A DNA stretch of 64,000 bases from Calliopsis andreniformis (lineage: Eukaryota; Arthropoda; Insecta; Hymenoptera; Andrenidae): contig NW_027480423.1 in assembly GCF_051401765.1 (NCBI RefSeq), forward strand, positions 1,674,001 to 1,738,000, written 5' to 3'. Shown piece after piece: positions 39,584 to 53,900 of the stretch. How positions within the stretch are numbered: position 1 is the first letter of the stretch; each line of letters starts with the position of its first letter. Position numbers and translations under genes: made by a program. Below the pieces are notes generated by a model, which saw only the letters and a program-made list of their open reading frames with translations, did not search any database and was not told where the DNA came from.

Positions 39584-42500
39584 CAGAAGCATAAAATACA
39601 GTATAAGTACAACAGTTTTTCCATCGTATAAAACGAATAATTGCACCCAGTGTGAAAGTTATGGCCATTTCTACTTTCCGGTCAACCTAGGCTTCACCCT
39701 ACGGCGTTGCTTCAACAGATTGAATAGTTAGGGCCTAAGAAGTGAACGCCAGAAGCATAAAATACAATATAAATACAACAGTTTTTCCATCATATAACAG
39801 GAATAATTGCAACCAGTTTGAAAGTGATGGTCATTTCTACGTTCCGGGCAACCTAGGCTTCACTCTAGGGCGGTGCTCCACCAGATCGAATAGTTTGGGC
39901 CTTAGAAGTCAACGCCCGAAGCATAAAATGCAATAAAAATACAACAGTGTTTCCATCATATAACAGGAGTAATTGCAACCAGTTTGAAGGTGATGGTCAC
40001 TTCTACGTTCCGGGCAACCTAGGCTTCACCCCAGGGCGTTGTTCCACCAGATCGAATTGTTAGGGCCTAAGAAGTGAACGCCAGAAGGATAAAATACAAT
40101 ATAAATACAACTGTTTTTCTATCGTATAAAGCGAGTAATTGCAACCAGTATGAAAGTTGTGGTCATTTCTACTTTCCGGGCAACCTAGGCTACACCCTAG
40201 GGCGTTGCTCCAACAGATTGAGTAGTTAGGGCCTTAGAAGTCGATGCCCGAAGCATAAAATGCAGTAAAAATACAACAGTTTTTCCATCGTATAAAAGGA
40301 TTAATTGCAACCAGTTTGAAAGTGATGGTCATTTCTACGTTCCGGGCAACCTAGGCTTCACTCTAGGGCGTTGCTCCACCAGATCGAATAGCTAGGGCCT
40401 TAGAAGTCAACGCCAGAATCATAAAATACAATGAAGATGCAACAGCTTTTACATCGTATTAAACGAATAATTTCAACCAGTGTGAAAGTTATGGTCACTT
40501 CTACGTTCCGGGCATCCTAGGCTTCACTCTAGGGCGTTGCTCCACCAGATCAAACAGTTAGGGCCTAAGAAGTGAACGCCAGAAGCATAAAATACAATAT
40601 AAATACAACAGTTTTTCCATCATATAAAACGAGTAATTGCAACCAGTATGAAAGTTGTGGTCATTTATACTTTCCGGGCAACCTAGGCTACACCCTAGGG
40701 CGTTGCTCCAACAGATCGAATAGTTAGTGCCTTAGAAGTCAACGGCCGAAGCATAAAATACAAAATAAATAGAACTGTCTTTCCATCGTATAAAACGAAT
40801 AATTGCAACCAGTTTGAAAGTTAACGTCATTTCTACGTTCCGGGCAACCTAGGCTTCACTCTAGGGCGTTGCTCCACCAGATCGAATAGTTAGGGCCTTA
40901 GAAGTCTACGCCAGAATCATAAAATCCAATAAAGATGCAACAGATTTTCCATCGTATTAAACGAATAATTTAAACCAGTGTGAATGTTATGGTCATTTCT
41001 ACATTCCGAGCAACCTAGGCTTCACTCTAGGGCGTTGATCCAACAGATTGAATAGTTAGGGCATTAGCAGTCAACGCCCGAAGCATAAAATACAATATAA
41101 ATACAACAGTTTTTCCATCATATAACAGGAATAATTGCACCCAGTTTGAAGGTGCTGGTCATTTCTGCGTACCGGGCAACCTAGGCTTCACTCTAGAGCG
41201 TTGCTCCACCAGATCGAATAGTTAGTGCCTTAGAAGTCAACGCCAGAAGCATAAAATACAATATAAATATAACAGTTTTTCCATCGTATAGAACGAATAA
41301 TAGCAACCAACGTGAAAGTTATGGTCATTTCTACGTTCCGGGCGACCTAGGCTTCACTCTATGGCGTTCTTCCACTACATCGAATGGCAACGGCCTCAGA
41401 AGTCAACGCCTGAAGCATAAAATACAATAAAAATACAACAGTCTTTCCGTCCTATAACAGGAATAATTGCAACTCGTGTGAAAGTGATGGTCATTTGTAC
41501 GTTCCAGGCAACCTAGGCTTCACTCTAGGGCGTTGCTCCAACAGATCGAATAGTTAGTACCTTAGAAGTCAACGGCCGAAGCATAAAATACAAAATAAGT
41601 AGAACAGTTTTTCCATTGTATAAAACGAATAATAGCAACCAGTGTGAAAGTTATAGTCATTTCTACGTTCCGGGCAAACTAGGCTTCACTCTACGGCGTT
41701 GCTCCACCAGATCAAACAGCTAGGGCCTTAGAAGTCAACGCCCGAAGCATAAAATACAATATAAATATAACAGTTTTTCCATCGTATAGAACGAATAATA
41801 GCAACCAGCGTGAAAGTTATCGTCATTTCTACTTCCCGGGCAACTTAGGCTTCACCCTAGGGCGCTGCTCCAACAGATTGAATAGTTAGGACCATAGAAG
41901 TCAACGCCCGATGCATAAAACACAAAATTAATAGAACAGTTTTTCCATCGTGTAAAACGAATAATTGCCACCGGTGTGAAAGTTATGGTCATTTCTACGT
42001 TCCGGTCAACCTAGGCTTCACCATAGGGCGTTGTTCCACCAGACCGAATAGTTAGGGCCCAAGAAGTGAACACCAGATGCATAAAATACAATATAAATAC
42101 AACAGTTTTTCCATCATACAAAACGAATAATTGCAACCAGTATGAAAGCTATGGTCATTTCTACTTTACGGGCAACCTAGGGTACACCCTAGGGCGTTGC
42201 TCTTACAGATTGAATAGTTAGGGCCTTAGAAGTTAATGCCCGAAGCATAAAATGCAATAAAAATACAACAGTTTTTCCTTCATATAACAGGAATATTTGC
42301 AACCAGTTTGAAAGTGATGGTAACTGCTACGTTCCGGGCAACTTAGGCTTCACTCTAGGGCGTTGCTCCACCAGATCGAATAGTTAGTGCCTTAGACGTC
42401 AACGCCAGAAGCATAAAATACAATATAAATACAACAGTTTTTCATCGTATTAAACGAATAATTGCAACCAGTATGAAAGTTAACGTCATTTCTACTTTCC

Positions 42501-42720
42501 GGGCAACCTAGGCTTCACTCTAGGGCGTTGATTCAACAGATTTTATAGTTAGGGCCTTAGAAGTCAACGCCCGATGCATAAAATACAAAATAAATAGAAC
42601 AGTTTTACCATCGTGTAAAACGAATAATTGCTACCGGTGTGAAAATTATGGTCATTTCTACGTTCCGGTCAACCTAGGCTTCACCATAGGGCGTTACTGC
42701 ACCAGAACGAATAGTTAGGG
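39236..42720 (+). repeat. Block D, copy D1: 21-monomer unit
   Basis: cgtaagaagtgatcgcc at 39,236 recurs at 42,721, 3,485 bp later (21 monomers minus 1 bp). The next copy repeats its contents in order, including acagtgtttccatcata near 39,947, ggataaaatac near 40,087, and agtctacgccagaatc at 40,903. Confidence 0.85.
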
Positions 42721-45330
42721 CGTAAGAAGTGATCGCCAGAAGCATAAAATACAATATAAATACAACAGTTTTTCCATCATACAAAACGAATAATTGCAAC
42801 CAGTATGAAAGCTAGGGTCATTTCTACTTTACGGGCAACCTAGGCTACAACCCAGGGCGTTGCTCTTACAGATTGAATAGTTAGGGCCTTAGAAGTTAAT
42901 GCCCGAAGCATAAAATGCAATAAAAATACAACAGTTTTTCCATCGTATAAAAGGATTAATTGCAACCAGTTTGAAAGTGATGGTCATTTCTACGTTCCGG
43001 GCAACCTAGGCTTCACTCTAGGTCGTTGCTCCACCAGATCGAATAGTTAGGGAATTAGAAGTCAACGCCAGAAGCATAAAATACAGTATAAGTACAACAG
43101 TTTTTCCATCGTATAAAACGAATAATTGCACCCAGTGTGAAAGTTATGGCCATTTCTACTTTCCGGTCAACCTAGGCTTCACCCTACGGCGTTGCTTCAA
43201 CAGATTGAATATTTAGGGCCTTAGAAGTCAACGCCCGAAGCATAAAATACAAAATAAATAGAACAGTTTTTCCATCGTATAAAACGAATAATTGCAACCG
43301 GTGTGCAAGTTATGGTCATTTCTACGTTCCGGGCAACCTAGGCTTTACCATAGGGCGTTGTTCCACCAGATGGAATAGTTAGGGCATAAGAAGTCAACGC
43401 CAGAAGCATAAAATACAATATAAATACAACAGTTTTTCAATCGTATAAAACGAGTAATTGCAACCAGTACGAAAGTTAACGTCATTTCTACGTTCCGGAC
43501 AACCTAGGCTTCACCCTAGGGCGTTGCTCCAACAGATTGAATAGTTAGGGCCTAAGAAGTGAACGCCAGAAGCATAAAATACAATATAAATACAACAGTT
43601 TTTCCATCATATAACAGGAATAATTGCAACCAGTTTGAAAGTGATGGTCATTTCTACGTTCCGGGCAACCTAGGCTTCACTCTAGGGCGGTGCTCCACCA
43701 GATCGAATAGTTTGGGCCTTAGAAGTCAACGCCCGAAGCATAAAATGCAATAAAAATACAACAGTGTTTCCATCATATAACAGGAGTAATTGCAACCAGT
43801 TTGAAGGTGATGGTCACTTCTACGTTCCGGGCAACCTAGGCTTCACCCCAGGGCGTTGTTCCACCAGATCGAATTGTTAGGGCCTAAGAAGTGAACGCCA
43901 GAAGGATAAAATACAATATAAATACAACTGCTTTTCTATCGTATAAAGCGAGTAATTGCAACCAGTATGAAAGTTGTGGTCATTTCTACTTTCCGGGCAA
44001 CCTAGGCTACACCCTAGGGCGTTGCTCCAACAGATTGAGTAGTTAGGGCCTTAGAAGTCGATGCCCGTAGCATAAAATGCAGTAAAAATACAACAGTTTT
44101 TCCATCGTATAAAAGGATTAATTGCAACCAGTTTGAAAGTGATGGTCATTTCTACGTTCCGGGCAACCTAGGCTTCACTCTAGGGCGTTGCTCCACCAGA
44201 TCGAATAGCTAGGGCCTTAGAAGTCAACGCCAGAATCATAAAATACAATGAAGATGCAACAGCTTTTCCATCGTATTAAACGAATAATTTCAACCAGTGT
44301 GAAAGTTATGGTCACTTCTACGTTCCGGGCACCCTAGGCTTCACTCTAGGGCGTTGCTCCACCAGATCAAACAGTTAGGGCCTAAGAAGTGAACGCCAGA
44401 AGCATAAAATACAATATAAATACAACAGTTTTTCCATCATATAAAACGAGTAATTGCAACCAGTATGAAAGTTGTGGTCATTTCTACTTTCCGGGCAACC
44501 TAGGCTACACCCTAGGGCGTTGCTCCAACAGATCGAATAGTTAGTGCCTTAGAAGTCAACGGCCGAAGCATAAAATACAAAATAAATAGAACTGTTTTTC
44601 CATCGTATAAGACGAATAATTGCAACCACTTTGAAAGTTAACGTCATTTCTACGTTCCGGGCAACCTAGGCTTCACTCTAGGGCGTTGCTCCACCAGATC
44701 GAATAGTTAGGGCCTTAGAAGTCTACGCCAGAATCATAAAATCCAATAAAGATGCAACAGATTTTCCATCGTATTAAACGAATAATTTCAACCAGTGTGA
44801 ATGTTATGGTCATTTCTACATTCCGAGCAACCTAGGCTTCACTCTAGGGCGTTGACCCAACAGATTGAATAGTTAGGGCATTAGCAGTCAACGCCCGAAG
44901 CATAAAATACAATATAAATACAACAGTTTTTCCATCATATAACAGGAATAATTGCAACCAGTTTGAAGGTGCTGGTCATTTCTGCGTTCCGGGCAACCTA
45001 GGCTTCACTCTAGAGCGTTGCTCCACCAGATCGAATAGTTAGTGCCTTAGAAGTCAACGCCAGAAGCATAAAATACAATATAAATATAACAGTTTTTCCA
45101 TCGTATAGAACGAATAATAGCAACCAGCGTGAAAGTTATGGTCATTTCTACGTTCCGGGCGACCTAGGCTTCACTCTATGGCGTTCTTCCACTACATCGA
45201 ATGGCAACGGCCTCAGAAGTCAACGCCTGAAGCATAAAATACAATAAAAATACAACAGTCTTTCCATCCTATAACAGGAATAATTGCAACCCGTGTGAAA
45301 GTGATTGTCATTTGTACGTTCCAGGCAACC
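42721..45330 (+). repeat. Block D, copy D2: partial, with two extra monomers
   Basis: Matches D1 at offset 3,485 up to about 43,205, then at offset 3,817 from about 43,537, so two monomers are inserted. The inserted pair carries attgaatatttagggcc and aattgcaaccggtgtgc, reminiscent of block A. Agreement with D1 continues to about 45,330 (D1 41,513), after which block E monomers follow. Confidence 0.84.
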
Positions 45331-46710
45331 TAGGCTTCACTCTAGGGCGTTGTTCCACCAGATCGAATTGTTAGGGCCTAAGAAGTCAACGCCAGAAGCA
45401 TAAGATACAATATAAATATAACAGTTTTTCCATCGTATAGAACGAATAATAGCATCCAACGTGAAAGTTATGGTCATTTCTACGTTCCGGGCCACCTAGG
45501 CTTCACTCTAGGGCGTTGCTCCACCAGATCAAACAGTTAGTTCCTTAGAAGTCAACGCCCGAAGCATAAAATACAAAATAAATAGAACAGTTTTTCCATC
45601 GTATAAAACGAATAATTGCAACCAGTATGAAAGTTAGCGTCATTTCTACTTTCCGGGCAACCTAGGCTTCACCCTAGGGCGTTGGTCCAACAGATTGAAT
45701 AGTTAGGGCCTTAGAAGTCAACGCCGGAAGCATAAAATGCAATAAAATTGCAACAGTTTTTCCATCGTATAAAAGGAATAATTGCAAACATTCCGAAAGT
45801 AATGGTCATTCCACGTTCCGGGCAACCTAGGCGTCACTCTAGTGCGTTGCTCCACCACATCTAATAGCTACGGCCTTAGACGTCAACAACAGAAGCATAA
45901 AATGCAATATAAATACAACAGCTTTTCCATCGTAGAAAACGAATAATTGCAACCTGCGTGAAGGTTATGGTCATATCTACGTTCCGGGCAACCTTGGCTT
46001 CACTGTAGGGTGTTGCTCCACCAGATCGAATAGGTAGGGCCATAGAAGTCTACGCCCGAAGCATAAAATACGATAAATATACAAGAGTTTTTCCATCGTA
46101 TATCAGGAATAATAGCAACCAGTGTGAAAGTTATGGTCATTTCTACGTTCCGGGCAACCTAGGCTTCACTCTAGGGCGTTGATCCACCAGATCGAATAGT
46201 TAGGGCCTTAGAAGTCAACGCCAGAAGCATATAATACAATATAAATACAACAGTTTTTCCATCATATAAAACGAGTAATTGCAACCAGTATGAAAGTTGT
46301 GGTCATTTCTACTTTCCGGGCAACCCAGGCTACACCCTAGGGCGTTGCTCCAACACGTCGAATAGTTAGTGCCTTAGAAGTCCACGGCCGAAGCATAAAA
46401 TACGAAATAAATAGTACTGTTTTTCCGTCGTATAAAACGAATAATTGCAACCAGTATGAGAGTTAACGTCATTTCTACGTTCCGGGCAACCTAGGCTTCA
46501 CACTAGGGCGTTGATCCACCAGATAGAATAGTTAGGGCCTTAGAAGTCAACGCCAGAAGCATAAAATACAATATAAATACAACAGTTTTTCATCGTATAA
46601 AACGAATAATTGCAACCAGTATGAAAGTTAACGTCATTTCTACTCTCCGGGCAACCTAGGCTTCACTCTAGGGCGTTGATTCAACAGATTGAATAGTTAG
46701 GGCCTTAGAA

Positions 46711-47925
46711 GTCAACGCCCGATGCATAAAATACAAAATAAGTAGAACAGTTTTTCAATCGTGTAAAACGAATAATTGCTACCGGTGTGAAAGTTATGGT
46801 CATTTCTACGCTCCGGTCAACCTAGGCTTCACCATAGGGCGTTATTCCACCAGATCGAATAGTTAGGGCCTAAGAAGTGAACGCCAGAAGCATAAAATAC
46901 AATATAAATACAACAGTTTTTCCATCATACAAAACGAATAATTGCAACCAGTATGAAAGCTAGGTTCATTTCTACTTTACGGGCAACCTAGGCTACACAT
47001 TTGGGCGTTGCTCTTACAGATTGAATAGTTAGGGCCTTAGAAGTTAATGCCCGAAGCATAAAATGCATTAAAAATACAACAGTTTTTCCATCATATAACA
47101 GGAATATTTGCAACCAGTTTGAAAGTGATCGTAATTGCTACGTTCCGGGCAACTTATGCTTCACTCTAGGGCGTTGCTCCACCAGTTCGAATAGTTAGTG
47201 CCTTAGAAGTCAAGGCCAGAAGCATAAAATGCAATATAAATACAACAGTTTTTCCATCGTATAAAACGACTAAGTGCAACCAGTATGAATGTTAACGTCA
47301 TTTCTACTTTCCGGGCAACCCAGGCTTCACCCTAGGGCGTTGTTCCAACAGATTGAATTGTTAGGGCCTTAGAAGTCAACGCCGGATGCATAAAATGCAA
47401 TAAAAATACAACAGTTTTTCCATCGTATAAAAGGATTAATTGCAACCAGTTTGAAAGTGATGGTCATTTCTACGTTCCGGGCAACCTAGGCTTCACTCTA
47501 GGGCGTTGCTCCACCAGATCGAATAGTTAGGGCCTTAGAAGTCAACGCCAGAGGCATAAAATACAATATAAGTACAACAGTTTTTCCATCGTATAAAATG
47601 AATAATTGCAAACATTGCGAAAGTAATGGTCATTCCACGTTCAGGGCAACCTAGGCGTCACTCTAGTGCGTTGCTCCACCACACCTAATTGCTACGGCCT
47701 TAGACGTCAACGACAGAAGCATAAAATACAATAAAGATGCAACAGCTTTTCCATCGTACAAAACGAATAATTGCACCCAGTGTGAAAGTTATTGTCATTT
47801 CTACTTTCTGCGCAACCCAGGCTTCACCCTAGGGCGTTGCTCCAACAGATTGAATAGTTAGGACCTTAGAAGTCAATGCCCGAAGCATAAAATGCAATAA
47901 AAATACAACAGTTTTTCCATCATAT
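46711..47925 (+). repeat. 7-monomer segment duplicated at 51,857-53,071
   Basis: Shared rare variants prove common descent: tttttcaatcgtgtaaaacg, ctacgctccggtcaacc, cacatttgggcgttgc, aacttatgct, cgactaagtgcaacc, and the aatgaataattgcaaac marker (47,597 and 52,743). Offset is 5,146 bp throughout. Confidence 0.86.
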
Positions 47926-48581
47926 AAAACGAGTAATTGCAACCAGTATGAAAGTTGTGGTCATTTCTACTTTCCGGGCAACCCAGGCTACACCCTAGGG
48001 CGTTGCTCCAACAGATCGAATAGTTAGTGCCTTAGAAGTCCACGGCCGAAGCATAAAATACAAAATAAATAGTACTGTTTTTCCGTCGTATAAAACGAAT
48101 AATTGCAACCAGTATGAGAGTTAACGTCATTTCTACGTTCCAGGCAACCTAGGCTTCACACTAGGGCGTTGATCCACCAGATAGAATAGTTAGGGCCTTA
48201 GAAGTCAACGTCAGAAGCATAAAATTCAATAAGGATGCAACAGTTTTTCCACCGTATAGCAGGAATAACTGCAAACAGTGTGAAAGTACTGGTCATTTCT
48301 ACGTTCCGGGTAACCTAGGCTTCACTCTAGGGCGTTATTCCACCAGATCGAATAGTTAGGGCCTAAGAAGTCAACGCCCGAAGCATAAAATACAAAATAA
48401 ATAGAACAGTTTTTCCATGGTATAAAACGAACACTTGCTACCAGTGTAAAAGTTATGGTCATTTCTACGTTCCGGGCAACCTAGGCTTCACCCTTGGGCG
48501 TTGTTCCACCAGATCGAATAGTTAGGGCCTAAAAAGCGAACGCCAGAAGCATAAAATACAATATAAATACAACAGTTTTTC
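47918..48581 (+). repeat. 4-monomer tandem duplication (664 bp) in block E
   Basis: catcatataaaacgagtaat occurs at 47,918 and 48,582, and aaaattcaataaggatgc at 48,221 and 48,885, both 664 bp apart. The catcatataaaacgag unit occurs a third time at 49,080, three monomers further on, so the expansion was partly repeated. Confidence 0.85.
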
Positions 48582-50310
48582 CATCATATAAAACGAGTAA
48601 TTGCAACCAGTATGAAAGTTGTGGTCATTTCTACTTTCCCGGCAACCCAGGCTACACCCTAGGGCGTTGCTCCAACAGATCGAATAGTTAGCGCCTTAGA
48701 AGTCCACGGCCGAAGCATAAAATACAAAATAAATAGTACTGTTTTTCCGTCGTATAAAACGAATAATTGCAACCAGTATGAGAGTTAACGTCATTTCTAC
48801 GTTCCGGGCAACCTAGGCTTCACACTAGGGCGTTGATCCACCAGATAGAATGGTTAGGGCCTTAGAAGTCAACGTCAGGAGCATAAAATTCAATAAGGAT
48901 GCAACAGTTCTTCCATCGTATAGCAGGAATAACTGCAAACAGTGTGAAAGTACTGGTCATTTCTACGTTCCGGGTAACCTAGGCTTCACTCTAGGGCGTT
49001 GTTCCACCAGATCGAACAGTTAGGGCCTAAGAAGTGAACGCCAGAAGCATAAAATACAATATAAATACAACAGCTTTTCCATCATATAAAACGAGTAATT
49101 GCAACCAGTATGAAAGTTGTGGTCATTTCTACTTTCCGGGCAACCCAGGCTACACCCTAGGGCGTTGCTCCAGCAGATCGAATAGTTAGTTCCTTAGAAG
49201 TCCACGGCCGAAGCATAAAATACAAAATAAGTAGAACTGTTTTTCCATCGTATAAAACGAATAATTGCAACCAGTTTGAAAGTTAACGTCATTTCTACGT
49301 TCCGGGCAACCTAGGCTTCACTCTAAGGCGTTGCTCCACCAGATCGAATAGTTAGGGCCTTAGAAGTCTACGCCAGAATCATAAAATACAATAAAGATGC
49401 AACATATTTTCCATCGTATTAAACGAATAATTTCAACCAGTGTGAATGTTATGGTCATTTCTACATTCCGAGCAACCTAGGCTTCACTCTAGGGCGTTGA
49501 TCCAACAGATTGAATAGTTAGGGCATTAGCAGTCAACGCCCGATGCATAAAATACCAAATAAATAGAACAGTTTTTCCATCGTGTAAAACGAATAATTGC
49601 AACCAGTTTGAAAGTTAACGTCATTTCTACGTTCCGGGCAACCTAGGCTTCACTCTATGGCGTTCTTCCACTACATCGAATAGCAACGGCCTCAGAAGTC
49701 AACGCCTGAAGCATAAAATACAATAAAAATACAACAGTCTTTCCGTCCTATAACAGGAATAATTGCAACCCGTGTGAAAGTGATGGTCATTTGTACGTTC
49801 CAGGCAACCTAGGCTTCACTCTAGGGCGTTGTTCCACCAGATCGAATTGTTAGGGCCTAAGAAGTCAACGCCAGAAGCATAAGATAGTATATAAATATAA
49901 CAGTTTTTCCATCGTATAGAACGAATAATAGCAACCATTGTGAAAGTTATGGTCACTTCTACGTTCCGGGCAACCTAGTCTTCACACTAGGGCGTTGCTC
50001 CACCAGATCAAACAGTTAGGGCCTTAGAAGTCAACGCCCGAAGCATAAAATACAAAATAAATAGAACAGTTTTTCCATTGTATAAAACGAATAATAGCAA
50101 CCAGTGTGAAAGTTATGATCATTTCTACGTTCCGGGCAACCTAGGCTTCACTCTAGGGCGTTGCTCCACCAGATCAAACAGCTAGGGCCTTAGAAGCCAA
50201 CGCCCGAAGCATAAAATACAATATAAATATAACAGTTTTTCCATCGTATAGAACGAATAATAGCAACCAGTGTGAAAGTTAACGTCATTTCTACTTTCCG
50301 GGCAACCTAG

Positions 50311-50974
50311 GCTTCACGCCTAGGGCGTTGCTCCACCACATCAAACAGTTAGGGCCTTAGAAGTCAACGCCCGAAGCATAAAATACAAAATAAATAGAAC
50401 AGTTTTTCCATGGTATAAAACGAACAATTGCTGCCAGTGTAAAAGTTATTGTCATTTCTACGTTCCGGGCAACCTAGGCTTCACCCTAGGGCGTTGTTCC
50501 ACCAGATCGAATAGTTAGGGCCTAAGAAGTGTGCGCCAGAAGCATAAAATACGATATAAATACAACAGTTTTTCCATCATATAAAACGAGTAATTGCAAC
50601 CAGTATGAAAGTTGTGGTCATTTCTACATTCCGGGCATCCCAGGCTACACCCTAGGGCGTTGCTGCAACAGATCGAATAGTTAGTACCTTAGAAGTCCAC
50701 GGCCGAAGCATAAAATACAGAATAAATAGAACTGTTTTTCCGTCGTATAAAACGAATAATTGCAACCAGTATGAAAGTTAACGTCATTTCTACGTTCCAG
50801 GCAACCTAGGCTTCACTTTAGGGCGTTGTTCCACCAGATCGAATTGTTAGGGCCTAAGAAGTCAACGCCAGAAGCATAAGATACAATATAAATATAACAG
50901 TTTTCCATCGTATAGAACGAATAATAGCAACCAGTGTGAAAGTTATGGTCATTTCTACTTTCCGGGCAACCTAG
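50311..50974 (+). repeat. 4-monomer duplication marked by a 1-bp insertion
   Basis: gcttcacgcctagggcg, with one extra base compared with the usual gcttcaccctagggcg, occurs at 50,311 and 50,975 (664 bp apart), and again at 56,121 and 57,616. The first two lie in a four-monomer tandem duplication that runs to about 51,480 and shares atggtataaaacgaacaatt and aagtgtgcgccag variants. Confidence 0.86.
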
Positions 50975-53900
50975 GCTTCACGCCTAGGGCGTTGCTCCAC
51001 CACATCAAACAGTTAGGGCCTTAGAAGTCAACGCCCGAAGCATAAAATACAAAATAAATAGAACAGTTTTTCCATGGTATAAAACGAACAATTGCTGCCA
51101 GTGTAAAAGTTATTGTCATTTCTACGTTCTGGGCAACCTAGGCTTCACCCTAGGGCGTTGTTCCACCAGATCGAATAGTTAGGGCCTAAGAAGTGTGCGC
51201 CAGAAGCATAAAATACGATATAAATCCAACAGTTTTTCCATCATATAAAACGAGTAATTGCAACCAGTATGAAAGTTGTGGTCATTTCTACATTCCGGGC
51301 ATCCCAGGCTACACCCTAGGGCGTTGCTGCAACAGATCGAATAGTTAGTACCTTAGAAGTCCACGGCCGAAGCATAAAATACAGAATAAATAGAACTGTT
51401 TTTCCGTCGTATAAAACGAATAATTGCAACCAGTATGAAAGTTAACGTCATTTCTACGTTCCGGGCAACCTAGGCTTCACTCTAGGGCGTTGCTCCACCA
51501 GATCGAATAGTTAGGGCCTAAGAAGTGAACGCCAGAAGCATAAAATACAATACAAATACAACAGCTTTTCCATCATATAAAACGAGTAATTGCAACCAGT
51601 ATGAAAGTTGTGGTCATTTCTACTTTCCGGGCAACCCAGGCTACACCCTAGGGCGTTGCTCCAGCAGATCGAATAGTTAGTGCCTTAGAAGTCCACGGCC
51701 GAAGCATAAAATACAATATAAACACAACAGTTTTTCCATCGTATAAAACGAATAATTGCTACCAGTATGGAAGTGATGGTCATTTCTACGTTCCGGGCAA
51801 CCTAGGCTTCACTCTAGAGCGTTGCTCCACCAGATCGAATAGTTAGTGCCTTAGAAGTCAACGCCCGATGCATAAAATACAAAATAAGTAGAACAGTTTT
51901 TCAATCGTGTAAAACGAATAATTGCTACCGGTGTGAAAGTTATGGTCATTTCTACGCTCCGGTCAACCTAGGCTTCACCATAGGGCGTTACTCCACCAGA
52001 TCGAATAGTTAGGGCCTAAGAAGTGAACGCCAGAAGCATAAAATACAATATAAATACAACAGTTTTTCCATCATACAAAACGAATAATTGCAACCAGTAT
52101 GAAAGCTAGGGTCATTTCTACTTTACGGGCAACCTAGGCTACACATTTGGGCGTTGCTCTTACAGATTGAATAGCTAGGGCCTTAGAAGTTAATGACCGA
52201 AGCATAAAATGCAATAAAAATACAACAGTTTTTCCATCATATAACAGGAATATTTGCAACCAGTTTGAAAGTGATGGTAATTGCTACGTTCCGGGCAACT
52301 TATGCTCCACTCTAGGGCGTTGCTCCACCGGATCGAATAGTTAGTGCCTTAGAAGTCAACGCCAGAAGCATAAAATGCAATATAAATACAACAGTTTTTC
52401 CATCGTATAAAACGACTAAGTGCAACCAGTATGAAAGTTAACGTCATTTCTACTTTCCGGGCAACCCAGGCTTCACCCTAGGGCGTTGTTCCAACAGATT
52501 GAATTGTTAGGGCCTTAGAAGTCAACGCCGGATGCATAAAATGCAATAAAAATGCAACAGTTTTTCCATCGTATAAAAGGATTAATTGCAACCAGTTTGA
52601 AAGTGATGGTCATTTCTACGTTCCGGGCAACCTAGGCTTCACTCTAGGGCGTTGCTGCACCAGATCGAATAGTTAGGGCCTTAGAAGTCAACGCCAGAAG
52701 CATAAAATACAATATAAGTACAACAGTTTTTCCATCGTATAAAATGAATAATTGCAAACATTGCGAAAGTAATGGTCATTCCACGTTCCGGGCAACCTAG
52801 GCGTCACTCTAGTGCGTTGCTCCACCACATCTAATTGCTACGGCCTTAGACGTCAACGACAGAAGCATAAAATACAATAAAGATGCAACAGCTTTTCCAT
52901 CGTATAAAACGAATAATTGCACCCAGTGTGAAAGTTATTGTCATTTCTACTTTCTGCGCAACCTAGGCTTCACCCTAGGGCGTTGCTCCACCAGATTGAA
53001 TAGTTAGGACCTTAGAAGTCAATGCCCGAAGCATAAAATGCAATAAAAATACAACAGTTTTTCCATCATATAACAGGAATAATTTCAACCTGTGTGAATG
53101 TTATGGTCATTTCTACATTCCGAGCAACCTAGGCTTCACTCTAGGGCGTTGATCCACCAGATAGAATAGTTAGGGCCTTAGAAGTCAACGCCTGAAGCGT
53201 AAAATACTTTAAAAGTACAACAGTCTTTCCGTCCTATAACAGGAATAATTGCAACCCGTGTGAAAGTGATGGTCATTTGTACGTTCCACGCAACCTAGGC
53301 TTCACTCTAGGGCGTTGTTCCACCAGATCGAATTGTTAGGGCCTAAGAAGTCAACGTGAGAAGCATAAGATACAATATAAATATAACAGTTTTTCCATCG
53401 TATAGAACGAACAATAGCAACCAGTGTGAAAGTTATGGTCACTTCTACGTTCCGGGCAACCTAGGCTTCACTCTAGGGCGTTGCTCCACCAGATCAAACA
53501 GTTAGGGCCTAAGAAGTGAACGCCAGAAGCATAAAATACAATATAAATACAACAGTTTTTCCATCATATAAAACGAGTAATTGCAACCAGTATGAAGGTT
53601 GTGGTCATTTCTACTTTCCGGGCAACCTATGCTACACCCTAGGGCGTTGCTCCAACAGATCGAATAGTTAGTGCCTTAGAAGTCAACGGCCGAAGCATAA
53701 AATACAAAATAAATAGAACTGTTTTTCCATCGTATAAAACGAATAATTGCAACCAGTTTGAAAGTTAACGTCATTTCTACGTTCCGGGCAACCTAGGCTT
53801 CACTCTAGGGCGTTGCTCCACCAGATCGAATAGTTAGGGCCTTAGAAGTCTACGCCAGAATCATAAAATACAATAAAGATGCAACAGATTTTCCATCGTA

